This document shows positions 6,901 through 13,046 of a stretch of DNA of 13,046 bases, piece after piece. The notes below the pieces were generated by a model. That model saw nothing but the letters and a program-made list of their open reading frames with translations, ran no database searches and was not told the origin of the DNA. The DNA is from an uncultured Eubacteriales bacterium (GTDB lineage: Bacteria > Bacillota > Clostridia > UBA1381). Position 1 is the first letter of the stretch, and each line of letters starts with the position of its first letter. The DNA is taken from positions 1 to 13,046 of the forward strand of contig CAJKHT010000079.1 of NCBI GenBank assembly GCA_905199755.1, written 5' to 3'. The translations under genes and the position numbers were made by a program.

Positions 6901-9900
6901 ACCTTTTCATCAACCGCACCGTTTACCGTTACTGTTGCTTTTGCGCTGTCCTCAGCATCTGCGCTGACCGTTACGTTTTCATTGTCAGATGTCCATGTAA
7001 CCGTTCCGCTTCCGCTTCCGCCTATAGCTTCAAGCATAAATTCATCGGTGTATTCGATTGTACCCGGAAGTCCGATTATTTGGATACTGTCCTGAGTTGC
7101 CTGCTTTATACTCATTTGGATTTCGCCGTTTTTAGCGGTGTAGTTTTGGCTGTCATTCGGAACGAATTTAACCGTATATTCGCCAGCGTCTATCGGTGAT
7201 TCCGAAAGCTCTTTCATATCCGAATCATAATATTCAACTTCAAAATCATCAAATACTCTGCCGAGCGAATCAAAAGCAGAAGGCTCGATTGTCTTTTGTT
7301 CACCGTCATAACGGAATACCGCCGTACCAGAAATAAAGCTTATAACCATAGGCAGAATTTTTGCCTTTACGCTGCCGGTATTTTTTGAACCGAGCTTATA
7401 GTTTGAGCAGTTTGTACCGCCCAATGAGTTGATTCTGAAATTAACCGTCTTGTCACCGGCATTTGCGTCATCAAATTCACCGCTTAAATCTGCCGTAACA
7501 TTATCTCCCTTAACAATGCACTCCGTTTTCACCTTTGCCGTCAGTGTAACATCAGTATTTCCGTCATAGCCTTTATCGATTGCACTGACTTCAAATGCAT
7601 CTGCCGAAAGCTCTTTCTGCTCAACGGTTACTTTACCGCTTTCATAGTTGACATCATACTTTGAGCTTGTTACAGTTTCAATCGAAAGTGTGTAATTTCC
7701 GATATTTTTACCGTATGCATAATCTGTGGTATACGAAATTGTATCAGATGTTATATCGGAAAGCGCAATGCCATCCGAAACGGTTACACCCTCTTGTGCT
7801 GCTTTTTTGAGAACCTCATCTGCCTCTGTACCGTATTCTATTGTTATATTCGGTGCCGTAATTGTAACAGGTGTTTTCCTTATTGTAAGAATATAGCTCG
7901 CAGATACATCTTCTGTTCCCGAAAGGCTTGAAACTGCCTTTATTATCGTTGTACCTGCACCGTTCGGAGTTACAATTCCGTTCTCATCTACCGTTGCGAC
8001 AGACTCATCACTGCTTGTAAACTTCACGCTTGCGCCGGCGTTGTTATTTGTAAGCGGATTTTTTATATCCTTTTCCGTCGAATTTTTAACAAGTGAGGAA
8101 TATGCAAAATATATCTGCTCCTGCATTTTTGAATCGGAATTTTTAACATTTATTGTCTTTGAAACGCTTAATTTTTTTATATTTCCATCGGCATCGGTGT
8201 AAGAATACTCTGCTGTTATAACATATATGCCGGACTCTGTAGGTTTGAAAACATTACTCTCAAGAGAATATTTTCCGTCAGCCGATGCGCCGTATTTTTC
8301 GGAAACGACATAAGAAATTTTATCCTGTGCAAGCTCTGTATCAACAGGCTTTACTTCCGTTATTTCATCTCCGTTATCCGTTATTTCCGTTTCTCTCAAT
8401 ATAGGACGCATATTAAGCGAACCGCCGACATAAACCGAATCGCTGTCGCAGCCGAATACTATTGATTTTTCCGTACTTTTGCCGGTTTCGGATATTGAAT
8501 ATGCAATATATGTTTTTTCACCCGAAACAGAAGTCATAAGCTCAACCGATTCTATATATCTTGCGGTAACAGTGTAGGTTCCTGCGGTTTCCGCCGTCCA
8601 CTTATACACCGCACTGTTTGTATTTCCGGACACATCATCCGAAAGTGCAACACGTTTTTTGGTTTGAATATTGTTATCGGTGTTTGTGACAGTAAACTCA
8701 ACATATCCTTTCGGAGTTACTACAACACCGCTGCTCAAGCTTTCAACCTCAGCAGTAACGGTAAGCTCTGTTCCCTTAACGGTATGTGTTGTATAAGCTG
8801 TCTGCTGTTCCTTTACTGTTTTGACAACTGCGCCGGCATTCTTAAATTCATAAAGCTTTGTTCCGTCATTATAACCGTAAAGCCGTGCCGTTACCGCAAC
8901 AGGTGTATCCGAATCCGAAGCAGTGTAATAATACTCATAAACTATTGTTCCGTTTTCATCTTTTTTAACAACATAAATTGTTTTTTCGCCGTCTGTATAT
9001 TTCTGTGAACATTGGAGTTCGTTTGAATCAACCGTTATTTTTCCCGAATAATCACTGAATGGAACGTCCTCGGAAATTCCCGTAAATTTACCTTGTTCAT
9101 CAGCAAATTCATATACCTCCGCAAGTCTTGCAACATCTGAGGTTTCAAGCGAAAAGCTCGTACCCTGTGCATTTTTATACTTATCCTTACCGCTTTCGTT
9201 TAGAATGAATTTTCCGTCTGTTCCGGAAATCATATAATCGCCAGCGTCCGAATAAAGCTGATATTCCTTTGAATCAAGCTCGGCATACACAATTTTCTGA
9301 ACGTCTGTTTCTTTTGTATACGGTTTCCTATACTCTCCCGATGCCGTACCGTATTGACTGCTGATCGAGATATTCGTCTGTGTTGAGCCTGCTCCTACAT
9401 AGAGTGTTGCGGCATTAGTATAAACATACGCAACCTCTCCGCCGACAAACTGCGCAACAGCACAGCGATACCGGCTTTCATTTAAAGCTTTGTCAACATT
9501 GTAAAGCTTCAGCGACTCATCCGTTTCTCCGTCTATATTTTCCCACGATGAAACGCTGCCGTCCGATGAAAGCTTCTGCCACTGGTATGTAAGTGCCGTC
9601 CCGCCCTTTGCCGGAGCAGCAACAACATCAAAACTCGGATTTGAGCCTGCAACCGTATGAATATCCGGCAAGGTTTCCGTTACCGGCACATTTGCGTCCG
9701 CTCCGTATCTTGTAAGCGCCGTAACAGGTATCGTATATGCACTTGCCTGTGTTGAATTTACGCTTCTCATAACGAAATTGTATGATGTGTTCGGTGAAAG
9801 TCCCGTTACTACATATTCCGTTTGTGATGATGAGAGCGTTGCAAGTCTGTAATAGGGAGCTGCCGGATTTGACGTCATAAGATAAATCTCATAATTGCCA

Positions 9901-12866
9901 CCGACCGAATTAGGATGCGCCCAATTAAGTGTTGCGGTTGTATCGGTTGTGTCCTTAACCGTAACATTTTTCGGAGCGGACGGCGGTGCTGACACGTCCT
10001 TAACCAAATATCCCAAAACGATACATTCCTGTCCGTTTATCTTGCTTTTCCACTGACCGAATCGCCATTTAAAATCATATCCGAGTCCGATTGCCTCATT
10101 CGGAATACCGGCAACCGTTCCCGAACACGAGGTTCCGGAATAATCAGACCAAGTGTGACTCCCCTCATAGTCTGCTCCGACAGAACCGCCGATAATAACG
10201 CCGCCGATGTCAGACTGAATGGTTGTTGAAATGCCTGCGCCCCATGTGATGGAGCTTGACTTTGTCGTTGTTGTTTCAATGCTTTGCGTTACACTTCCGC
10301 CGCCTTTTGAAACGTATATAAAGTTACCGGAATCAATGCCCGTTTCCGTTCCGACAACGTCCTTGCCGCCGTCAAAATCACTGAGTCCGTTCTCCGAGTT
10401 TTTATATGTGGCAGGACTTCCGATTACTTCGTTCAAAACATTACCCTTAATTTTTTCAAATCCGTTTTCTTCAGCTATCCTGTCATATTCGCCTACCTCA
10501 ATCATAGACATTCTCGGGGTCTGAGGCATACAAACGATATAGTCCGTCTTTGTTTCGGGAACCGTTGCCCCCCAATCGTAACCCTTATCCTTTGCAAGCT
10601 GAACCTCTTTTTTATACTTCTCGAGTTCTTCTCCTTTTAATTTTCCGCACTGTGCATTATATTCGTCAGCAGTCGGAATTTTGTATGACGGTATTGTCAT
10701 TTCGTAAACATAGCGTACATACGGCGTCATCGAAAGAATAACTCTGTCATCTCGACTGTCTGATGAATATTCCGTAGTATACGAAATATCGGTGGATTTT
10801 TCCCATTCGCCGCCCATAGATGCATGAGCCTCAACCTGCCATTCTCCGCCGCCCAAGCGAGCAATACCCAAAAAGCTTGTTTCCTGCTTGAAGCCGGAAA
10901 TAGCCGAGGCTGTTACCGAAAATCCGTTTGTATCGCTTGAACCTGTACCGGTTGTCTGACCGAATACCGTTTCACCGTCCTCTACATAATCCGGTTCCAT
11001 ATATTCAAGGTCTGCAAAATAAGGAGCTGCCTGCAACACCGCAACAACGTTAGGAGATGAAAAATATGCCGATTTTGATTTGAATTTCATCTTCATGCCA
11101 TCATTATCATTGTCTATCGCCGTAAGATCAAGATTACGCGTATATGCGGCACTTCTGTCATTGTTTATGCAGGCATTGTCGGAAATAAGACTTCCGTCCG
11201 TTCCTTTGTGAATGAAAACCATATCATGACGGTATTCGTCTTCACCGCTTCTTTTTCTGCCGTGGTCGAACACAAGCTGTTCTCCGCCGTTTTCATCATT
11301 ATCAAAATTCCCGACAGATATTGTTCCTATCCAAATGTTATCCGATTTGGAATTTTTGTTTCCGAAATCACATTTAGTCTCACGTGACCATATATCATCG
11401 GATTCGAGTATCTTTTTAAATCCGTATCTTGCAGCCTCATGGCCGGAAGATACCGGGACGTTATCGTCATACCGAGCATCTGCGGAATCCACCCCGAGTT
11501 CGTATACAACACCGTCAACAAAAATCAAATCCTTTCCGCCCGTTCCGACAGGATTAAAGCAAGCCAAAGGCATTGGCTGCTGTGTGTTGCTGTTCCATAT
11601 TGCCTGCTGTATTGACGAATGAATTTGCACCGAATGACCTACTGCGCCCAAATATTTTTCATATTTCCCTGATGTATATTTTGCTGCGCTTATGAGTGCG
11701 CTGTTCGTATTTATTGCCCTATCAAATCTTGATGTTTCATCGGATTGCATATCGTTACAAGCCATAACAAGCTCGTTTTTTTCATCGCCGTCTATATCTC
11801 CGACAACTGCCGAACCGTACGCACCGTACTGCGTTTTTCCCGACGTATCGCTTGAATCGTATTCCGTGTATTTCCATGCGTGATCAAAAGTTGCTTTTTT
11901 TGAAAGCGTACTTGCTCTCTTTCCCTGTGACCACACTGTCGTTCTCGGGATCGCTTCTTTTGCGGAATATGCTTCGGTGTGAGCGGTAGACGCCGTTATG
12001 ATAAGCTCATCGCGATTATCGTCGTCCAGGTCGCCGGCTGTCAGATGAACCTGCGGAAGCTTTATTACATCTGTATTGTTATATGGGCAAGCCGCAAAAT
12101 CCTTTTGAGCAATTCTCTGAATCTCGCTTATCGTCTTGCCATCTTTTGATATTTTATATACTCTTACTTCCTTATCGTATTTTTTTGATGATAAAGTTGT
12201 GTATGTAACTGCAACCTCATCGCTGCCGTCACCGTCAAAGTCGCCTGCCGTAATCGGAACATCTGCAAGCAGATTGTATCCGTCGTAATAGCCTTCGCTT
12301 TTAACGTCATTTGATGTCAATTCAATATGGCTCAAAACTGTTCCTTTTGCATCTTCTATAAAAAGAGTTCTTGTTCTTCTTTTTTGAAGCAAAAGAAATG
12401 TGGTATTCGAGCCGACCCTTGCTACATGATTTTTTCTTCCGTCAAAATCGATTTCAATTCCGATGCTGTTTGTATATGCCAAATCTCGGGTTGTACTGCT
12501 GCCGTACTCGGTATGATTCCAAATAAGCCGTTTTCTTGATCCTATTACAAGCGGAGAATTCACCGGTTTATCGTAATTATATACCTTTATCTGATTTCCT
12601 ACATTGTTATACATCATAAGTTCCATTCTCGGGAACATATTGATGACCTTATCCGTATTTTCGCTGTACGGATTTTCGCCGTCATTTCCTACATCAACAG
12701 ATTTACTCTCAATCCTAAGCGAATCGAGCACTTCCTTGCTCGTTCCTCCCATCTCAGCGGCAAATACGTTATTATCTCCGTTAAACAGTGAAATTATTGA
12801 CGCCGTCTGCAACAGCAATGCGGTTGTTAAAAACAAACTCATTGCTTTTTTGATTCTGTGTTTCAT
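3954..12866 (-). CDS. giant secreted SLH-anchored multidomain surface protein (2,970 aa)
   Basis: The ATG (12866-12864) follows AGAAGGGAG by 12 bases. Residues 1-37 form a signal peptide (cleavage near VFAA|E). Residues ~200-595 carry FG-GAP/VCBS-like Ca-loops (DFDGDGSDE, DLDDDNRDE, DIDGDEKNE, DNDENGGEQ, DNDNDG). Residues ~628-958 form an unassigned Ser/Thr/Gly-rich beta module with a helical insert at ~735-770. Then come FN3 (~960-1052), an Ig-like domain (~1055-1155), an uncharacterised part, a bacterial Ig-like domain (~1360-1455), Big_2-like (~1585-1665), about nine MBG-type repeats interleaved with two Big domains (~1666-2690), a Gly-rich hinge, Flg_new (~2703-2774, FDGWYSD ... ITLYAKW) and three SLH domains (~2787-2840, 2847-2902, 2913-2969). 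SLH binds wall polysaccharide and MBG/Big units act as a stalk, so the N-terminal propeller and beta module would project outwards. It is monocistronic with its own promoter and terminator. An adhesin or effector-presenting role is inferred. Confidence 0.95.
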   Translation of the reverse strand: MKHRIKKAMSLFLTTALLLQTASIISLFNGDNNVFAAEMGGTSKEVLDSLRIESKSVDVGNDGENPYSENTDKVINMFPRMELMMYNNVGNQIKVYNYDKPVNSPLVIGSRKRLIWNHTEYGSSTTRDLAYTNSIGIEIDFDGRKNHVARVGSNTTFLLLQKRRTRTLFIEDAKGTVLSHIELTSNDVKSEGYYDGYNLLADVPITAGDFDGDGSDEVAVTYTTLSSKKYDKEVRVYKISKDGKTISEIQRIAQKDFAACPYNNTDVIKLPQVHLTAGDLDDDNRDELIITASTAHTEAYSAKEAIPRTTVWSQGKRASTLSKKATFDHAWKYTEYDSSDTSGKTQYGAYGSAVVGDIDGDEKNELVMACNDMQSDETSRFDRAINTNSALISAAKYTSGKYEKYLGAVGHSVQIHSSIQQAIWNSNTQQPMPLACFNPVGTGGKDLIFVDGVVYELGVDSADARYDDNVPVSSGHEAARYGFKKILESDDIWSRETKCDFGNKNSKSDNIWIGTISVGNFDNDENGGEQLVFDHGRKRSGEDEYRHDMVFIHKGTDGSLISDNACINNDRSAAYTRNLDLTAIDNDNDGMKMKFKSKSAYFSSPNVVAVLQAAPYFADLEYMEPDYVEDGETVFGQTTGTGSSDTNGFSVTASAISGFKQETSFLGIARLGGGEWQVEAHASMGGEWEKSTDISYTTEYSSDSRDDRVILSMTPYVRYVYEMTIPSYKIPTADEYNAQCGKLKGEELEKYKKEVQLAKDKGYDWGATVPETKTDYIVCMPQTPRMSMIEVGEYDRIAEENGFEKIKGNVLNEVIGSPATYKNSENGLSDFDGGKDVVGTETGIDSGNFIYVSKGGGSVTQSIETTTTKSSSITWGAGISTTIQSDIGGVIIGGSVGADYEGSHTWSDYSGTSCSGTVAGIPNEAIGLGYDFKWRFGQWKSKINGQECIVLGYLVKDVSAPPSAPKNVTVKDTTDTTATLNWAHPNSVGGNYEIYLMTSNPAAPYYRLATLSSSQTEYVVTGLSPNTSYNFVMRSVNSTQASAYTIPVTALTRYGADANVPVTETLPDIHTVAGSNPSFDVVAAPAKGGTALTYQWQKLSSDGSVSSWENIDGETDESLKLYNVDKALNESRYRCAVAQFVGGEVAYVYTNAATLYVGAGSTQTNISISSQYGTASGEYRKPYTKETDVQKIVYAELDSKEYQLYSDAGDYMISGTDGKFILNESGKDKYKNAQGTSFSLETSDVARLAEVYEFADEQGKFTGISEDVPFSDYSGKITVDSNELQCSQKYTDGEKTIYVVKKDENGTIVYEYYYTASDSDTPVAVTARLYGYNDGTKLYEFKNAGAVVKTVKEQQTAYTTHTVKGTELTVTAEVESLSSGVVVTPKGYVEFTVTNTDNNIQTKKRVALSDDVSGNTNSAVYKWTAETAGTYTVTARYIESVELMTSVSGEKTYIAYSISETGKSTEKSIVFGCDSDSVYVGGSLNMRPILRETEITDNGDEITEVKPVDTELAQDKISYVVSEKYGASADGKYSLESNVFKPTESGIYVITAEYSYTDADGNIKKLSVSKTINVKNSDSKMQEQIYFAYSSLVKNSTEKDIKNPLTNNNAGASVKFTSSDESVATVDENGIVTPNGAGTTIIKAVSSLSGTEDVSASYILTIRKTPVTITAPNITIEYGTEADEVLKKAAQEGVTVSDGIALSDITSDTISYTTDYAYGKNIGNYTLSIETVTSSKYDVNYESGKVTVEQKELSADAFEVSAIDKGYDGNTDVTLTAKVKTECIVKGDNVTADLSGEFDDANAGDKTVNFRINSLGGTNCSNYKLGSKNTGSVKAKILPMVISFISGTAVFRYDGEQKTIEPSAFDSLGRVFDDFEVEYYDSDMKELSESPIDAGEYTVKFVPNDSQNYTAKNGEIQMSIKQATQDSIQIIGLPGTIEYTDEFMLEAIGGSGSGTVTWTSDNENVTVSADAEDSAKATVTVNGAVDEKVTITAVKEADGNYSESETKVMFVPNGKTLGFVISDLIKTYNGSQQEPTIETVPENGEYEVKYNGQDEKPKNAGTYTVTVNGINNYRGTGSATMVIEKGSLENKGLSVSIDDWSYKAENVPEPIYEAAPDGTTAEITYSTVDGAKPVNAGTYKVYATYSGENYNPYTVKHEFEIAKRELTVTAIDTQREYGKGNPNFTATYSGFAENEDESVFDALPQLETEATALSPVTDSGYTIKVLGGRAANYELKRINGTLKITPASGGNFYIDGADNTAATGEIFTLRAHYGTFMPQVSWESENTAIATVDANGKVCAVSEGNVIIKAILNDSNYAPATAEFELVVSKKEVTLTPDRLVLTYNGDEQKVKFISNTASFVPITEGDDKNVEVTYTLNTDSSVTIPKNAGIYTVTYRILGNAYTGGGTAQLTINKYKAEIRANDCEKVYGEENPTFTVSALVGEDAKNSEYIEKLNNALTISSDADEYGVRAAAGEYQIKAAVKDGMSLDDENYDFSISKNPGKLTVKPKALAIKISGATRVYGGSDLKTEYTYDGFVNEENEENLTSKPNFAVSDSITEKTAVGKYDGVVTASSAASGNYTISYVYENGNAAPLTITPKAVKLASTAIKNDTLTVTFDTSVSDLIESNFAVGLNGTALTLTSVTASSDGKSYQIKGDFAIGNTYDVSVIPGSNYILTGSPVSVTYKRSTSGGGSGRGGGSSAAVTTYTVAFETNGGSKVDSIKVTRNETAKEPTEPTRDNFTFDGWYSDKELTEKYDFSTKVTKNITLYAKWSEKQTQSTEPEWNNPFDDVDEDDWYYDDVKNAVEKGLFKGTDAKTFNPNGNITRGMFVTVLYRAEGETEVNTGMPFADVAADSYYANAVIWAEQNEIVKGISETEFAPDMNITREQIAAIMFRYAKYKGYDVTVGENTNILSYTDFEEISEYAIEAMQYAVGSGLMKGKTETTLNPKDNATRAEIAAILQRFIEGNK

Positions 12867-12907
12867 TTTGTAAAATTTCTCCCTTCTGCAATTCTCTTGA
12901 TTTTATT

Positions 12908-12936
12908 ATTATATCATTTAAGAGTATTTTTGTCAT
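12908..12936 (-). promoter_or_regulatory. sigma-A-type promoter of the giant surface-protein gene
   Basis: ATGACA (12936-12931, five of six consensus bases), a 17-base spacer and a perfect TATAAT (12913-12908) lie on the minus strand. Transcription should start near 12901, giving a leader of about 35 bases before the ATG at 12866. A second TTGACA (12966-12961) lies further upstream without a well-spaced -10. Confidence 0.8.
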
Positions 12937-12952
12937 CATACCAAAGTATGAT
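12935..12952. promoter_or_regulatory. palindromic operator candidate overlapping the -35 box
   Basis: ATCATAC-CAAA-GTATGAT is a perfect 7-bp inverted repeat with a 4-base centre. Its left edge overlaps the -35 hexamer at 12931-12936. A dimeric regulator bound here would touch the polymerase site, so it could repress or activate the giant gene. No known regulator motif is recognised. Confidence 0.5.
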
Positions 12953-12979
12953 TTTGGAAATGTCAATAAATGTGCAGTC

Positions 12980-12998
12980 GAAATTTACCCCAAATTTC
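12980..12998. promoter_or_regulatory. second inverted repeat upstream of the giant gene
   Basis: GAAATTT-ACCCC-AAATTTC is a perfect 7-bp inverted repeat with a 5-base centre. It lies between the possible end of an upstream gene (13004) and the promoter at 12936. As RNA the stem is A/U-rich and has no U-run, so it is a poor terminator. A protein-binding site is as likely. Confidence 0.35.
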
Positions 12999-13003
12999 TG
13001 AAA

Positions 13004-13045
13004 CTACTTTAATTCTTCAACCGGCATAACTAACAATCCATTAGG
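13004..13045 (-). CDS. possible C-terminal end of an upstream gene (partial)
   Basis: One minus-strand frame entering from the right edge reads PNGLLVMPVEELK and stops at TAG 13006-13004. The amino-acid mix is protein-like and the stop is followed by a regulatory gap, so this may be the tail of a co-oriented gene. Thirteen residues are too few to identify it, and a chance frame is possible. Confidence 0.3.
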   Translation of the reverse strand, partial: PNGLLVMPVEELK

Positions 13046-13046
13046 A

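Noticed and set aside
6051..7199. Long plus-strand open frame (382 codons) antisense to the giant gene
   Set aside because: It lies wholly opposite a strongly supported domain-rich gene, has a Cys/Phe/Ile/Arg-rich composition typical of antisense translation of Thr/Glu/Asn-rich protein, and has no domain-like features.
10037..10279. Minus-strand open frame of 80 codons inside the giant gene in another phase
   Set aside because: It overlaps the unassigned beta module in the true frame. It has no ribosome binding site, and its Gln/Ser/Arg-rich composition is not protein-like.
12781..12966. Minus-strand open frame of 61 codons over the promoter of the giant gene
   Set aside because: It spans the promoter and the signal-peptide coding region in another phase, and no Shine-Dalgarno supports its start.
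1..13046. CRISPR arrays, tRNA, rRNA, riboswitches and complete insertion sequences
   Set aside because: I found no regularly spaced direct repeats, cloverleaf-like sequences, rRNA-like stretches, recognisable riboswitch cores or transposase genes in the window.

Overview
The window reads as an S-layer/surface-protein locus from a Gram-positive anaerobe of the class Clostridia. The evidence is moderately AT-rich DNA, strong GGAGG-type ribosome binding sites, C-terminal SLH (S-layer homology) triplets, MBG/Big/Flg_new surface domains and small mobile-element-type genes. Every gene I can support lies on the minus strand, so transcription runs from high to low coordinates. I cannot name the genus.

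Right end (about 12,867-13,046): a possible tail of an upstream gene, then two palindromes and a good sigma-A-type promoter (ATGACA, 17 bp, TATAAT) for the dominant gene. One palindrome overlaps the -35 box. The gene (3,954-12,866) encodes a 2,970-residue secreted protein. In order it has a signal peptide, an FG-GAP/VCBS-like calcium-binding propeller region, an unassigned Ser/Thr/Gly-rich beta module, an FN3 domain, an Ig-like domain, bacterial Ig-like domains, about nine MBG-type repeats, a Flg_new (InlB B-repeat-like) domain and three SLH domains. It ends in a strong hairpin terminator.

Middle (about 2,640-3,890): this stretch looks rearranged. A 124-bp structured element with 13-bp inverted ends adjoins a remnant of a MOB relaxase. 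The remnant keeps the HxDxxHxHNH metal motif but has lost its catalytic N-terminus. It runs out of frame into a 5'-truncated gene with an SLH-like segment and a C-terminal M34 (anthrax-lethal-factor/Pro-Pro endopeptidase-like) metallopeptidase fold whose zinc motif reads REFGH instead of HExxH.

Left part (about 240-2,700): an SLH-anchored protein with chitobiase-C/FN3-like beta repeats has its own extended -10 promoter, but no signal peptide. Its best ribosome binding site drives a 20-residue frame that closes after overlapping the main frame. Downstream, beyond a hairpin, are two tiny overlapping genes: a 47-residue DUF3789-like membrane protein and a 72-residue cysteine-rich, zinc-ribbon-like protein ending in a C13 homopolymer. 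A terminator closes the unit. The first ~75 bases may hold the start of another gene.

Taken together, the locus encodes cell-wall-anchored surface proteins interleaved with decayed mobile-element DNA. The giant protein is the only obviously intact and well-controlled surface gene. The two smaller SLH-type genes have 5'-end problems that suggest truncation, decay or unusual translation. All functional statements come from reading motifs by eye; no searches were run.
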